A DNA stretch of 64,000 bases, from positions 192,637 to 256,636 of the forward strand of contig JBFMAK010000001.1 in NCBI GenBank assembly GCA_040755695.1, given 5' to 3'. Shown piece after piece: positions 16,390-25,625 of this stretch (position 1 is the stretch's first letter; the number at the start of each line of letters is the position of its first letter). Origin of the DNA: Candidatus Diapherotrites archaeon (GTDB taxonomy: Archaea; Iainarchaeota; Iainarchaeia; Iainarchaeales; 1-14-0-10-31-34). The notes below the pieces were generated by a model. That model saw only the letters and a list, made by a program, of their open reading frames with translations, searched no databases and was not told the DNA's origin. The translations under genes and the position numbers were made by a program.

Positions 16390-19300
16390 TTACTCTTCAC
16401 CTTCTCCTTCTCTTATTGACCCCTTTTTCTTTTTTCCTTTCCCTTCCTTCTTCTGCTTTTTGAGCTCTTTCTCAATCTCTTTCTCCAGTTCTTCATCGCT
16501 TTCCTCTTCAATCCTTTTCTCTTCCTGTTCTTCCAGCTTCAATTTTTTGAGCACGATATCAAGCAGTTTCTTTTCAATTGATTTCTTTTCTTTTCCTGTA
16601 AGCGCTGACACAGCATAAGCAACTTCTATTGCATACTTCATGTACATTCTTTTCTTTTCTTGTTTCTCTTTCTCTTTTCTTTTTCCTACAATGTATCTTA
16701 CAATTTTTCTTCCTGCATCCATCAAGGCAAGCCTTAATTCTTCTAATACCTCCTCTTCGTCTGCTATTGCCTGCTTTCCTGCTGAAGTGTAAGGCACATA
16801 AACTGAAATTAGATTAACAAACACTGTCAATGGAGCATTATCTACATCCTGTATTCCATATCTCCTCCAGTCAATGGTCTGGACTGCCTTTGTTATAGCG
16901 CAGCCTCCTCCGTCAAATAATAAGGGAGCCCTGTTTGCAAACCTCATTACCTCAATCTTTCTTCCAGTGCTTTCTTCTTTTCCTTCTTCTTTATTGTTTT
17001 CGTTTTGCCTTCCTGCTTCCCCCCCATAAGCCACTGCAACCTCTACTTGAAATGGGAAGCCTCCCCTGTACACTTGAGGCTTTCTCGTTATTACGCTCAG
17101 GAATTCAGGCTTTACAATTGATTTAAGGGAAACAGTAACCTGTTCTTCGCCTATAGGCCTTAAGGAATCAGCGCTCGGAGCAATAAAGTCTATTTCCTTG
17201 AAGCATTTGATTATTTCTTCTGCTTCAGCCCATTCTAATTTCTTTGGGTCCTTGTTCATGTCAAAAGAAACTTTTTTTATTATTTCTTCTATTGCCTTGT
17301 CTCCCATCCTGTCGAATTCGTTTTTCAGGAAAGAAGAAACCTTTCTTGACTCAGCGTATTTTGCCATTGTGATTAGTTCATCCACTGTAACCCCTTTCGG
17401 GTGAGGCAGGACTGGCTGCGCAGGCTTTGGAATTTCTTTTATTGTCCTCTTGAATGTTGTCTTTGCTCCTTCAGGGTCAATAAAGGTTATTTCAGCGTGA
17501 GGATTGGCAATTGCAGTCCTCCTCAAGTACTCTAAAGGCCCTTGCTCTGAAACCCTGTACAGTACGTCCTTGAATTTTGCCTGGATTGCAACCCCCCTGA
17601 AAGGCTTGTCTATTTCCTGCAGGCTCATTATTTTTGGCTCATTCTTTTTGGGGTCAATTGTTAATTCCAAAGAAATTGCTTTTCCTTTTCCTGTTCCTGT
17701 AATAACCCTCACAGGCTTTCCTGTTGTTGTCTGAGAGAACATAGTAACACCTGAATTATGGCATACAACGCCCCCTGCTATGAAATTATGGTGCCTTTCT
17801 ATCTCTAAATCATAAACAAATTCTTCATTGTTTTTTTCGATTGAAATGTCTTTTACTTCGAGCCAGCAGACATCAGCATTTGCAAGATTATAAATTAACT
17901 CATTTTTCTCTCCTATTACTTGAATTACTTGCTGCAGTGAATTCCTGCTAATATTTTTGTTGTGTACGGCTGAATAGGAGGCCGTTGGAAGTGCAGTTAA
18001 AGGCAGATTGTTTTTTGCAAATAATTCTCTTATTAATGGATTTATGTTAGGGATTGTGTCAGTAAAAGTGTTTGTTTTTTTGGAATTCAATATTTTAATC
18101 AATTGTTCTGTTTTCTTGTCTTCGCTGAAACCTACTTTCTGCAAAAATTTGTACAAATTACTTTTTTCGGTTATTGTAAGCCTTTTCTGTTCTCTGCACT
18201 TATTTATGTTTGCATGAATTCCAAGCCTTAAGAGAGCATAAAACAGTTGCTCTAAGGTCAGGGGATTATATAAAATCAAACTAACAGTTCTTTTTTTGAT
18301 GCTCACACTGCCTTCTGCGTCAAACAACCCTTTAACATATGCCGAAATAATTTCTTCTTTTTGGGACATCAAATTATTTGATAAAACAAAGCAATCTGAT
18401 TTTTTTCCTCTCTTGACCCCAAAGAACTCAAATATTTCTGAAAGAATTTTGGGAGAGCATTGCACTGTATAATATTTCTTTTTTTCATGGAAGTATGTCT
18501 GGGTTTTCAGCCCAAATTTTTTTTCTATGATTTCTTTATATTTATTTATAAGTTCTTTATTTTTGTTTGTAAATGTAATGTTTACGCCCCATTCGTCATC
18601 TTTGCCTGAGTTTAAATGGCCGTCTCCTGCTATGAGCCCCGCAATCCACGCTGTTTCTTCATCCAAAAATAACGGTATTTTAGAATAAGTTCCATTTCTT
18701 CCGATGTTGGCTATTCTATTAATAAGTTCTTCTTCTATAAAGCCAACGTCTTCTCCTAAAATTTTTATTAATTTAAGTGTAGGCCTGCCTCGTGGATTTC
18801 TATTGTTCATTTTCCTGTTAAACCAGTTTCTAAGCCTGTCTTTTTTAATTCCAAATTTTTTTGATATTTTGTTAAGAGACTTGTATTTTTTCAAGAGCCT
18901 TTCCTTTATTTCTTGAACTAGTTCTGGCTCATCAACCTGAATTGTTAAATCATCAAATATTTCAAGCATTTTGGTTGAATTCGTAAAAGCAAATAGTTTA
19001 TTTGGCGCTGCAATTTTTGTTCCTTTTATTATTTCATCTGCTCTAATCCATTCAAGTTTTCCATCATTTATTGTCAGCACAGGATTTTCAGGCGTCAAAA
19101 GAATTTGCCTTCCTTTTAAGGTATTGATTTTAATAAAATAAGGGTTTTTTATTTTCCAGAATTTTGAAATCTTTGCTGGAACAAGCTTTAATGTTTTTGA
19201 GTCAAGGCTTATGCATTCGCCTGGAATTTCTTTTTCAACAATTTCTTTAATCGGAATAATTCTGCCGTCAGAAAAAGGAACTAAAGTATCGCCTTTCATG

Positions 19301-21306
19301 CATGCGCCTATCCCTTGCTGTCCCCTGCTTTGCACTCTCCTGTGGAATTTTGTTCCTGCAAGCAGTTGGCCCAAGGCCTTTCCTACAGTGTCTTTTGTGA
19401 GTCCAGGGCCATTGTCTTTTGCTGTAACCTCATAGAATTCTTCTCCTAATTCTTGAATTTTGATTTCAATGTCCGGGAGAATTCCTGATGACTCACAGGC
19501 ATCAAGGGAATTATGCAAGCAGATTGCTCCAAAGCCCCCAACAAAATTTTCATCTCCTCCCACTGAATAATCATAAACATATTCATTTTCTTTTGGTTCC
19601 CTTTGACTTATTTCAGTTACCTGCAATACTCCGAGATCGCCACCTAAAAACAAAGCGGTTTCTTCTGATGCTTGTGCTTCATTTATTTTGAGAGAAACAA
19701 GTTTTTCATAACTTGCTATTTGCTGCCCTCTTTTGTTTATTGCCCATTTCAGTTTTGGTTCAATTACTGCAGTAATGCCTCCAATGCTCAACGGATAAAA
19801 GTTCAAAGGAGAATTTTTCTGCTTCAAATAAAATTCAATAATATGACTTTCATTAAAATGTGTTGCAATACTTTTTACTGTTCTTTCACTTGCTTTTTTG
19901 CTTTGATAACTGTAAGAATAACTCAATGCAGACAGCAGGTATTGCAGATCAACAATCAGTTCGCTGCTTGCAGTAGCTAAAGTGATTTTTTGATTCAATT
20001 CAAATCTCTTTTCTTTTAGGCAGTTGAAAAGTTTTTGTGACGGATAACCATCTCCTGAAAGATAAGCAAAAAGAAATTCCCTTGCGAGATCTTCGCTTGC
20101 ATTAAAAACAATTCCAGGAATTCTTTTCTGCCTTGCACCTAAACCACAGCCAAATATGTTTATTAGAATAAATGCTATTGTTGAAGGCAGTTCAATGTTT
20201 ACTGCTGTCTCATGGGCTTTTCTTATCACTGGCTTGAATCCAAACAATTCTTTGATTATTCCTGAATTGTATTCAATTATTTCTTTTTTGTGGGCGCCAA
20301 ATGAAAGGCTTGAAGATTTTAATGTTTTTCTTGTGCTTCCTTCAGCAATAAAAAATCCAAGGAACTGCATTAGCCCAGAGTTTACCTCCAGTTCAATCCC
20401 TATTTTGTACTTGCAGTGCCTTGCCCCAAGCCTGCAGTCGTAAAACAGTTTTCTTTCTTCTTGGCTTAAAATTTTTAATAGTCTTACAGGCAGCCTGTCG
20501 CATTTCATGTAATTCCTGTAAAAATCCAAGTGCCTTTCAGTTGGGTTCAATTGAGATTTTATTTTATTCTTGATTTGTTCATTTGAATATAGAATATCTT
20601 TAACTCCAAAAATGCTGAATTCTTTTAATCTTTCATCCTCTATCTTCATGCATTCTTCCAGCAGGTTTATTTCTCTCTTTGTTTCTTCAATCCATTTATT
20701 TCTTGGAACAATAATGTAATCGCCAACATTTAATTCATCTGCTTTAATGCTTTTTGTTCTTCCGTTCTCCAAAGTAAATAGGCTGTGATGTTTTGTTGTT
20801 TCAACGCATCTATTGCCAACTGTTTTTATTTTGAATATTTTTTCAAGGTCTTTCATTCTATGCCTGTGAACCGACTTAACTTCCTTGAATTTCAATTTAT
20901 TTGTTTTCTTGTCAAAACACAGCACTTCAATTTCTTTTAAATCCCTCAACGAGTCAATTTCTTGTTTTTCGTTGAACTCAAAGCCTTTCTTCTCCATTAA
21001 CTCATCAATAATTTCTCCAATTCTCTCAATCTTTGCAGTCCCATTAACTCTAACAACACTTGGTGTATCCCATGTAACAGAATTCGTGGAATATTCATGT
21101 ATTATTGTTGTTAGCGTTCTAACTTTCCCGAAAAGCCCAAGCATCTGCCTGTTCTTCTTGAAGAATTCCGCTACGCTGTGCTCCTTGAAGTCTTTTGCTA
21201 ATTCTTCTGCTGTAACCAAAGGCTTCAATTGAATGCCGGGATTGCTTTCCTGGCTCTTCTGCTGGCTTGCCTGCTGGGTTTTTACTTTTTCCTGCAAAGG
21301 ATTCAC
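16390..21306 (-). CDS. top6B: DNA topoisomerase VI subunit B, with two inteins
   Basis: The GHKL ATPase subunit that dimerises on ATP and gates the DNA. 1638 residues; without inteins 1 (76-599) and 2 (669-1184) it is 598. ATP-site motifs: IIHEYSTN-SLDACESSG (N box), AKDNGPGLTKD (G1), SRGQQGIGA-SGVTMFSQ (lid). The transducer domain follows (RPIGEEQV, FVNLISVYVPYTSAGKQA), then a Lys/Glu-rich tail of about 60 residues longer than usual. GTG at 21306 is the first in-frame start, as a stop codon directly precedes it. Top6A follows immediately. Confidence 0.96.
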   Translation of the reverse strand: MNPLQEKVKTQQASQQKSQESNPGIQLKPLVTAEELAKDFKEHSVAEFFKKNRQMLGLFGKVRTLTTIIHEYSTNSVTWDTPSVVRVNGTAKIERIGEIIDELMEKKGFEFNEKQEIDSLRDLKEIEVLCFDKKTNKLKFKEVKSVHRHRMKDLEKIFKIKTVGNRCVETTKHHSLFTLENGRTKSIKADELNVGDYIIVPRNKWIEETKREINLLEECMKIEDERLKEFSIFGVKDILYSNEQIKNKIKSQLNPTERHLDFYRNYMKCDRLPVRLLKILSQEERKLFYDCRLGARHCKYKIGIELEVNSGLMQFLGFFIAEGSTRKTLKSSSLSFGAHKKEIIEYNSGIIKELFGFKPVIRKAHETAVNIELPSTIAFILINIFGCGLGARQKRIPGIVFNASEDLAREFLFAYLSGDGYPSQKLFNCLKEKRFELNQKITLATASSELIVDLQYLLSALSYSYSYQSKKASERTVKSIATHFNESHIIEFYLKQKNSPLNFYPLSIGGITAVIEPKLKWAINKRGQQIASYEKLVSLKINEAQASEETALFLGGDLGVLQVTEISQREPKENEYVYDYSVGGDENFVGGFGAICLHNSLDACESSGILPDIEIKIQELGEEFYEVTAKDNGPGLTKDTVGKALGQLLAGTKFHRRVQSRGQQGIGACMKGDTLVPFSDGRIIPIKEIVEKEIPGECISLDSKTLKLVPAKISKFWKIKNPYFIKINTLKGRQILLTPENPVLTINDGKLEWIRADEIIKGTKIAAPNKLFAFTNSTKMLEIFDDLTIQVDEPELVQEIKERLLKKYKSLNKISKKFGIKKDRLRNWFNRKMNNRNPRGRPTLKLIKILGEDVGFIEEELINRIANIGRNGTYSKIPLFLDEETAWIAGLIAGDGHLNSGKDDEWGVNITFTNKNKELINKYKEIIEKKFGLKTQTYFHEKKKYYTVQCSPKILSEIFEFFGVKRGKKSDCFVLSNNLMSQKEEIISAYVKGLFDAEGSVSIKKRTVSLILYNPLTLEQLFYALLRLGIHANINKCREQKRLTITEKSNLYKFLQKVGFSEDKKTEQLIKILNSKKTNTFTDTIPNINPLIRELFAKNNLPLTALPTASYSAVHNKNISRNSLQQVIQVIGEKNELIYNLANADVCWLEVKDISIEKNNEEFVYDLEIERHHNFIAGGVVCHNSGVTMFSQTTTGKPVRVITGTGKGKAISLELTIDPKKNEPKIMSLQEIDKPFRGVAIQAKFKDVLYRVSEQGPLEYLRRTAIANPHAEITFIDPEGAKTTFKRTIKEIPKPAQPVLPHPKGVTVDELITMAKYAESRKVSSFLKNEFDRMGDKAIEEIIKKVSFDMNKDPKKLEWAEAEEIIKCFKEIDFIAPSADSLRPIGEEQVTVSLKSIVKPEFLSVITRKPQVYRGGFPFQVEVAVAYGGEAGRQNENNKEEGKEESTGRKIEVMRFANRAPLLFDGGGCAITKAVQTIDWRRYGIQDVDNAPLTVFVNLISVYVPYTSAGKQAIADEEEVLEELRLALMDAGRKIVRYIVGKRKEKEKQEKKRMYMKYAIEVAYAVSALTGKEKKSIEKKLLDIVLKKLKLEEQEEKRIEEESDEELEKEIEKELKKQKKEGKGKKKKGSIREGEGEE
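17755..19302 (-). mobile_element. Second intein in Top6B (516 aa)
   Basis: Starts at Cys669 (CMKGDTLVPFSDGRI) and ends VVCHN before +1 Ser. Insertion is in the ATP-lid motif GQQGIGxSG. The endonuclease domain carries AWIAGLIAGDGHL and AYVKGLFDAEGSV, two well-preserved LAGLIDADG motifs, so it is likely active. It contains RDRLRNWFNRK, a helix-turn-helix-like stretch found in such enzymes. Confidence 0.94.
19510..21081 (-). mobile_element. First intein in Top6B (524 aa)
   Basis: Starts at Ser76 (SVTWDTPSVVRVNG) and ends AICLHN before +1 Ser. It splits the GHKL N box between Asn and Ser (EYSTN-SLDA), where Asn binds Mg-ATP. Block B is TTKHHSLFTL. Endonuclease motifs are LMQFLGFFIAEGST and FLFAYLSGDGYP. 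Its N-terminal block is clearly related to that of the Top6A intein. Confidence 0.94.
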
Positions 21307-21327
21307 CTAATAAAAAAAACATTAAAA

Positions 21328-21858
21328 TTATAATTCAAATTTCTTGAATGATTCTTTCCTCAAAAACTTTTTTGCCCTGTCATGCGATGCGCCTTCAAGC
21401 AGCAGTTCAATTGCCTTTTTTGCCTTCTCTATTTCCTCAAGGCCTCCTATTATGGATATTGTTTTGCCGTAAACAGAAATCAAGGCTCCTGTGCTCCTCT
21501 CAATTTCTTCTCTAACTCTACCTTCCCGTCCAATCACTCTGCCTTTCTTCTGCTTGATCAATTTCTCTGATTTTCCAAGCAATTCACTTAAATCAATTAT
21601 CTCCAAGTAATTGTCTTTTTCCTTCAACAAAAAAGCGTGCTCAGGCGAAAAACCCCGAGCTATAGCCTTAATTATGTTGAGTGCAATATAAAAATTTAAT
21701 GCATTTCCCGCATCAGATTTTACGTCTATATCCCCTGATTCTGAATCAACTTCAATGCTTGTTTTTGTTGCCCTTTCAATGCCTTTTTTTGTCTCTCCAT
21801 GAAGCCCAATTATGACTGCAATCCTGTCCTTGGGCACCTTCAAATACTCTTCAATCAT
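21328..21858 (-). CDS. KH-domain RNA-binding protein (Pno1/Dim2-like)
   Basis: 176 residues with two KH domains, the archaeal counterpart of Pno1/Dim2, which acts in small-subunit maturation next to the Rio kinases and Nob1. The first KH is MIEEYLKVPKDRIAVIIGLHG, and the second has the GxxG loop in RVIGREGRVREEIERSTGA. The ATG at 21858 is preferred to 21873 because a TATA-like box (21891-21900) puts transcription start near 21868. Rio1 lies just upstream on the same strand, matching the functional link. Confidence 0.9.
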   Translation of the reverse strand: MIEEYLKVPKDRIAVIIGLHGETKKGIERATKTSIEVDSESGDIDVKSDAGNALNFYIALNIIKAIARGFSPEHAFLLKEKDNYLEIIDLSELLGKSEKLIKQKKGRVIGREGRVREEIERSTGALISVYGKTISIIGGLEEIEKAKKAIELLLEGASHDRAKKFLRKESFKKFEL

Positions 21859-21890
21859 CAAAAAAACCATCAAAAATAACCTAAAAAAAG

Positions 21891-21900
21891 CATATATATC
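21891..21900 (-). promoter_or_regulatory. TATA-like box upstream of KH gene
   Basis: GATATATATG on the minus strand is centred about 38 bases before the chosen ATG. It implies that the KH-Top6B-Top6A genes can be transcribed separately from the aIF2-beta to Rio1 block. Sequence inference only. Confidence 0.45.
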
Positions 21901-21943
21901 TTTCCTGCAAAAGGTTTAAATTCAATTCCAAAAGGCAGGAATT

Positions 21944-22708
21944 TTAAACAAATTCAACAGCCTTTTTCACTTCTTCATAAGCTTCTTCAAAGCTTTTCTT
22001 CAAGCCTTTCTTGGAGAAGTAATTGCTTACATTTCTTAAGTCTCTCTCGAAGAATTCTCTTGCTTTTGGGTGGGAGGCAAGTACAGCCTGGCCTATGTCT
22101 ATGAGCACTAATTCCTGTTCTCCTTCAGATTCTCTCACTAAAACATTGTATTCGCTTAAATCAGAATGCACTAATCCGGCCTTGTACATTCTTGCAATCC
22201 ATTCAATCATTGTATTGTATGCCTTACTCAAATCTTTTATGTCTGTTTCTTTCATTGTATTTGATGGAATTCCATTCACTCCAATGAATTCCATTACCAA
22301 AACGTTCTTCTCAAAACCCAAAGGCAATGGAACTCTAACGCCAGCCCTTCTTGCTAACTCTAAATTCTTGAATTCTTTTTTTGTCCAGGCAAAAATTAGT
22401 TCGTGTTTTTCTTTGGGAACCTGCTTGAATCTCTGGTCTCCTTGAATGTAGGCGCTCATGTTCTTGAAGTCTGATGTTGTAATGCGATAAATTTTTACTG
22501 CGCGGAAGTTTCCTGCCCTGTCCCTTGCCCTGAATACATGTGCTTCCTTTCCTGTTGAAATCACAAACTCTAATTCTTCTATCAGGCCTTTTGTTGCAAG
22601 CTTGTGGACTGCGGCAATTGTCTTTTCGTCGAATACTTTTGCGAAGACCCTTTGAGTGCTTTCTTCTTTGATGAATTCTTTTAGTGACTCAAATTCTTTT
22701 GGCTTCAT
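21944..22708 (-). CDS. rio1: Rio1-type atypical serine kinase/ATPase
   Basis: 254 residues. Rio1 acts late in 30S/40S subunit maturation. The nucleotide loop STGKEAHVFRARD (near 51-63) is the Rio1 hallmark, followed by RAVKIYRITTSDFKNMSAYI. The catalytic loop is VHSDLSEYNVLV (near 181) and the metal loop LIDIGQAV (near 201). It follows aIF1A by 11 bases on the same strand in a translation-factor cluster. Confidence 0.95.
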   Translation of the reverse strand: MKPKEFESLKEFIKEESTQRVFAKVFDEKTIAAVHKLATKGLIEELEFVISTGKEAHVFRARDRAGNFRAVKIYRITTSDFKNMSAYIQGDQRFKQVPKEKHELIFAWTKKEFKNLELARRAGVRVPLPLGFEKNVLVMEFIGVNGIPSNTMKETDIKDLSKAYNTMIEWIARMYKAGLVHSDLSEYNVLVRESEGEQELVLIDIGQAVLASHPKAREFFERDLRNVSNYFSKKGLKKSFEEAYEEVKKAVEFV

Positions 22709-22719
22709 AAAAAATTAGT

Positions 22720-23049
22720 TTAAAGCGGAAGGTTCTTCAATAAACCTTTTTTTTGTATGTATTCCCTCTGGAATCCAAGGTATCTCCATACAATGTCTGC
22801 TTTTGAGGGCTGGAAGTCCCACACTTTAATTAAAATCAGGTCGCCTTCCCTTATCCACACCTTTTTTTTCATTTTGCCTGGAATCCTGCAGTTCCTTTCC
22901 TTTCCGTCTTCTGCTATTGCCTTGATCTGGTTGACTCCAAGCAGTTGCGTTGCAATAGCGAACTGCTCTCCCTCTTTCCTGTTGGGCATCCTTATCCTTC
23001 TAATGCTTTCTTCTTCGCTTAACTGTTCCCCTCTTTTTTGCCCGTTCAA
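22720..23049 (-). CDS. aif1A: Translation initiation factor aIF1A
   Basis: 109-residue OB-fold factor that binds the A-site region of the 30S subunit during initiation. RIRMPNRKEGEQFAIATQLLG and the run CRIPGKMKKKVWIREGDLIL are the family pattern, as is KADIVWRYLGFQREYI. The start is TTG at 23049; the SD sequence AAGGTG sits 8 bases upstream within the last codons of the DUF424 gene, so translation is probably coupled. Confidence 0.96.
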   Translation of the reverse strand: MNGQKRGEQLSEEESIRRIRMPNRKEGEQFAIATQLLGVNQIKAIAEDGKERNCRIPGKMKKKVWIREGDLILIKVWDFQPSKADIVWRYLGFQREYIQKKGLLKNLPL

Positions 23050-23054
23050 TTAAA

Positions 23055-23345
23055 TTACACCTTGTATACTTGAATGTGAGGAATATTATTTATTCTTATT
23101 ACCTCTTTCTCTGAAGCAAGGCCTGATTTCAGTGCAATTCCAACAGCTTTTTCTCCAACCAAATTCGCTGAACTGCATTCTTGGAGAAGCAGCTCCAGTT
23201 CTTTTTCTTTAATCAATTCTCCTTTATAAAAATTAGGGCTGACAAAAAAATTTATTTTCCCTTTCTTCAATGTTTTCCCCACAAGCTCTCTGTCGCACGC
23301 AGCCAGCACTGTCTGGCCCTGAATTGAATGAATTTTATGGTACAA
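23055..23345 (-). CDS. DUF424 protein
   Basis: 96-residue archaeal protein of unknown function. The family start (YHKIHSIQGQTVLAACDREL), KINFFVSPNFYKGELI and the central ANLVGEKAVGIALKSG match DUF424. A TTG at 23345 is the apparent start. It sits between aIF2-beta and aIF1A, a neighbourhood typical of DUF424, which suggests a role in translation; that is inference. Confidence 0.85.
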   Translation of the reverse strand: MYHKIHSIQGQTVLAACDRELVGKTLKKGKINFFVSPNFYKGELIKEKELELLLQECSSANLVGEKAVGIALKSGLASEKEVIRINNIPHIQVYKV

Positions 23346-23355
23346 GTGCTCACGC

Positions 23356-23790
23356 TCACAAGTGCTTTACTGGGCTTATTGCGCCGCAGGCCTCGCATCT
23401 CATTACCTTTACGCCTTGCCTGTCAATGAATTTGGTGTCAGGCCTGTTGCACTCCCTGCACAAAACAAATTCCTTGATGTAATTATGAATCAATTCTGTG
23501 ACATTCTTTTCGGAGAATTTTCCGTTCAGGATAAGCCTCCCTTCTGAAACAAAACAAGCTGTTCCAATTTCTCTTGTAATAAACTTCAGCAAATGCTTTT
23601 CATCCCTGTTAATTAACTTTAGAATTGAAGAAAAATTTTTGACTATGGTTTTTGTTCCTTCAATATGGCTTTCTACCACAGGCATCTCAAACCTTTCCTT
23701 TGCCAGAGCCTGCTTGGGCAGGGACATGTATAATCTGTCCAGCATTTTTTCATAATCCATTGAATCCTTTGCAGTCATTTCATCACTCAA
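23356..23790 (-). CDS. aif2b: Translation initiation factor aIF2 beta subunit
   Basis: 144 residues. Part of the aIF2 trimer that delivers initiator Met-tRNA. DYEKMLDRLYMSLP is the alpha helix that binds aIF2-gamma. The central alpha-beta domain includes KHLLKFITREIGTAC, and the C-terminal zinc ribbon has CRECNRPDTKF and MRCEACGA. The start may be TTG at 23790 or ATG at 23778. First gene of a run with DUF424, aIF1A and Rio1. Confidence 0.96.
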   Translation of the reverse strand: MSDEMTAKDSMDYEKMLDRLYMSLPKQALAKERFEMPVVESHIEGTKTIVKNFSSILKLINRDEKHLLKFITREIGTACFVSEGRLILNGKFSEKNVTELIHNYIKEFVLCRECNRPDTKFIDRQGVKVMRCEACGAISPVKHL

Positions 23791-23869
23791 AATATAGCAA
23801 AATAATTTCTAATAGAAAAAGTATATTAATTAATTCTTTCCATATTAAAGTGAAAGCAAAGGTTTTGCT

Positions 23870-24469
23870 ATGGATTTAAGTTTTCTTTTGAATGATCTCC
23901 TTCGCTCTCTAGGTCTTGTGGGCCTGTTTCTGGCTTCACTTATAGCAAATGCTGCAATATTCCTTGTGACACCCATAGATGTAATAGTGGTTATTGCAGG
24001 CTCAATAGGCTTATGGCATCCAGTAGTAATAGGAATTGTTGCCGGGCTTGGAGGCGCATTAGGGGAAATGACTTCCTACTTTATTGGCTTGGGCGGAATA
24101 AAGCTCGTGGAAAAAAGATTTGAACTGAAGACAGTATTCTTTGATTACGTGAGAAAAAGGCTTGACAAGTGGGGTTCTATCTTCATTTTCTTTGCTTCTG
24201 TGACACCATTCCCTTTTGATTTTGTTGGAATTGTGGCAGGGCTCATAAAGTATGACTGGAGGAAGTTCTTTATTGCAATGCTCGCAGGAAAAATAATCAA
24301 GTACGCATTGCTTGCTTATGCAGGATTCACGGGAATAAAACTGCTGAAGCTGGTTTTCCTTGAGAGAGCTGAAATGCAGCCCGTATTCCTTGCAGGCCTT
24401 GCCCTTCTAATAATACTGATTGCAGGCGTCTATTACCTCACGAAAAGGGAGGTTAAAGAACATTTATAG
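23870..24469 (+). CDS. VTT-domain (DedA/SNARE-associated-like) membrane protein
   Basis: 199 residues with five or six hydrophobic segments. The VTT pattern is visible as GGALGEMTSYFIGLGG near 65-80 and FFASVTPFPFDFVGIVAGL near 103-121, which is followed by the basic FIAMLAGKIIKY. Family members are thought to scramble or transport lipids. It is divergent from the aIF2-beta operon, and a basic protein starts 13 bases after its stop. Confidence 0.83.
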   Translation: MDLSFLLNDLLRSLGLVGLFLASLIANAAIFLVTPIDVIVVIAGSIGLWHPVVIGIVAGLGGALGEMTSYFIGLGGIKLVEKRFELKTVFFDYVRKRLDKWGSIFIFFASVTPFPFDFVGIVAGLIKYDWRKFFIAMLAGKIIKYALLAYAGFTGIKLLKLVFLERAEMQPVFLAGLALLIILIAGVYYLTKREVKEHL

Positions 24470-24482
24470 GGTTGTATTTATT

Positions 24483-24824
24483 ATGCCGGGAAAGACAAGA
24501 AGAAGATTTTTGATAAGGCAAAAGCAGAAAAGGAAAAAAAAAATAAAGCAAAGAGCAAAAGAAAAAGTTTTTTTGTATGATGGCAAAGATTTAGTTTTTA
24601 GCGTAAAAGTTCTAAAAAAGGCTCCGCCAAAAACCTTGGAAAAAATTAAGAAAGCCCTTGTAAAAAGGGTTCCTGAATTGGTTAGTGAAGGTTATTTGTA
24701 TGATTTAATGGAATTATACTCAATTCCTGAACTAATTAAAATTCTTGAAAAAGAGGGAGCATACGAGCGCGATATTACAGAAAGATTAAAGACAGGAAAA
24801 ATTAAGCAGAAATATAAATTTTAA
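24483..24824 (+). CDS. Small basic protein, unknown
   Basis: 113 residues, unrecognised. Residues 1-30 are extremely basic (MPGKTRRRFLIRQKQKRKKK), suggesting RNA or DNA binding; the rest predicts as helical. The ATG at 24483 follows AGGGTTG about 10 bases upstream. It sits just behind the VTT gene and converges on the AbiE pair. Confidence 0.6.
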   Translation: MPGKTRRRFLIRQKQKRKKKIKQRAKEKVFLYDGKDLVFSVKVLKKAPPKTLEKIKKALVKRVPELVSEGYLYDLMELYSIPELIKILEKEGAYERDITERLKTGKIKQKYKF

Positions 24825-24854
24825 TTAACGGTTTCAGAATACAGAAAACCCTAA

Positions 24855-25625
24855 TCATTGTTTTATTTTTCCTTTCAGGAATCCTTTTATTTCCTTTTTT
24901 ACTTGCTCGTAATCTGGGGCTCTGTAGATAAGCCCTCTTAGCTCTTGTTCGAATTCTTTCCTGCCGCAAAAATTTAATGACCTCATTCTTTTTCCCGCTT
25001 CCCTGAATTTTTTTTCAGTCAATCTTTTATTGAATTCCACTTTGTTCTGAATCATAAGCCAGACGTCAAGAAAGTCTCTTGCCTTTCCCCTTGCATACAT
25101 TGCCCTGATTTTTTCTGCAAAAATTTCTTTTTCCTGCATGACCAAAACAAAGTATCTTGGAATGTCGGTGTAGTCTTGTATTGCCTGTCTCCACTCAGGT
25201 TTAAGATGCAGTTCAGTTCTTTTTTCCGCATCAATGCTGATGGTGTTGGTTGACTCAATTCTTCCAACAAACAATGGGCCCTCAAACCTTATTTTTGCAG
25301 TGTAAGCTTCTTTGAACAATTCCTCTTTTACGAAAGAATAGTTTAATCCAAGCAAAGAGCTTTGCTTTAAAGCCTTGCGAACTAATTCTTTTATTTTCTT
25401 TGGATTTAAATTAGAATTGAAATCCAAGTCCTCTGAAAACCGAGGGTAATTGAACATAATCTTTAAGGCAATTCCACCTTTAAAAATCATTTTATCTGTT
25501 TCTTTAAATAAATTAAATAAGAAGACGTTTTGCAGGTAATCCTTTTCCTGAAAGTAGGACTGAATGCCATTCTTTTTTGCCATAAACCTCAGTTCTTCTA
25601 TAGAAATCAATGTATTTCCCTCCAT
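24855..25625 (-). CDS. AbiEii-like nucleotidyltransferase toxin
   Basis: 256-residue member of the DUF1814/AbiEii family, the toxin of type IV AbiE systems; characterised members are nucleotidyltransferases. The active-site pattern KGGIALKIMFNYPRFSEDLDF (residues about 50-70) has the GG and the Asp-Leu-Asp pair, and AEKIRAMYARGKARDFLDVW is the second conserved block. The gene overlaps the AbiEi-like gene by 19 bases, the expected order antitoxin then toxin. It may act in phage defence or plasmid upkeep; the family assignment is solid, the role inferred. Confidence 0.88.
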   Translation of the reverse strand: MEGNTLISIEELRFMAKKNGIQSYFQEKDYLQNVFLFNLFKETDKMIFKGGIALKIMFNYPRFSEDLDFNSNLNPKKIKELVRKALKQSSLLGLNYSFVKEELFKEAYTAKIRFEGPLFVGRIESTNTISIDAEKRTELHLKPEWRQAIQDYTDIPRYFVLVMQEKEIFAEKIRAMYARGKARDFLDVWLMIQNKVEFNKRLTEKKFREAGKRMRSLNFCGRKEFEQELRGLIYRAPDYEQVKKEIKGFLKGKIKQ

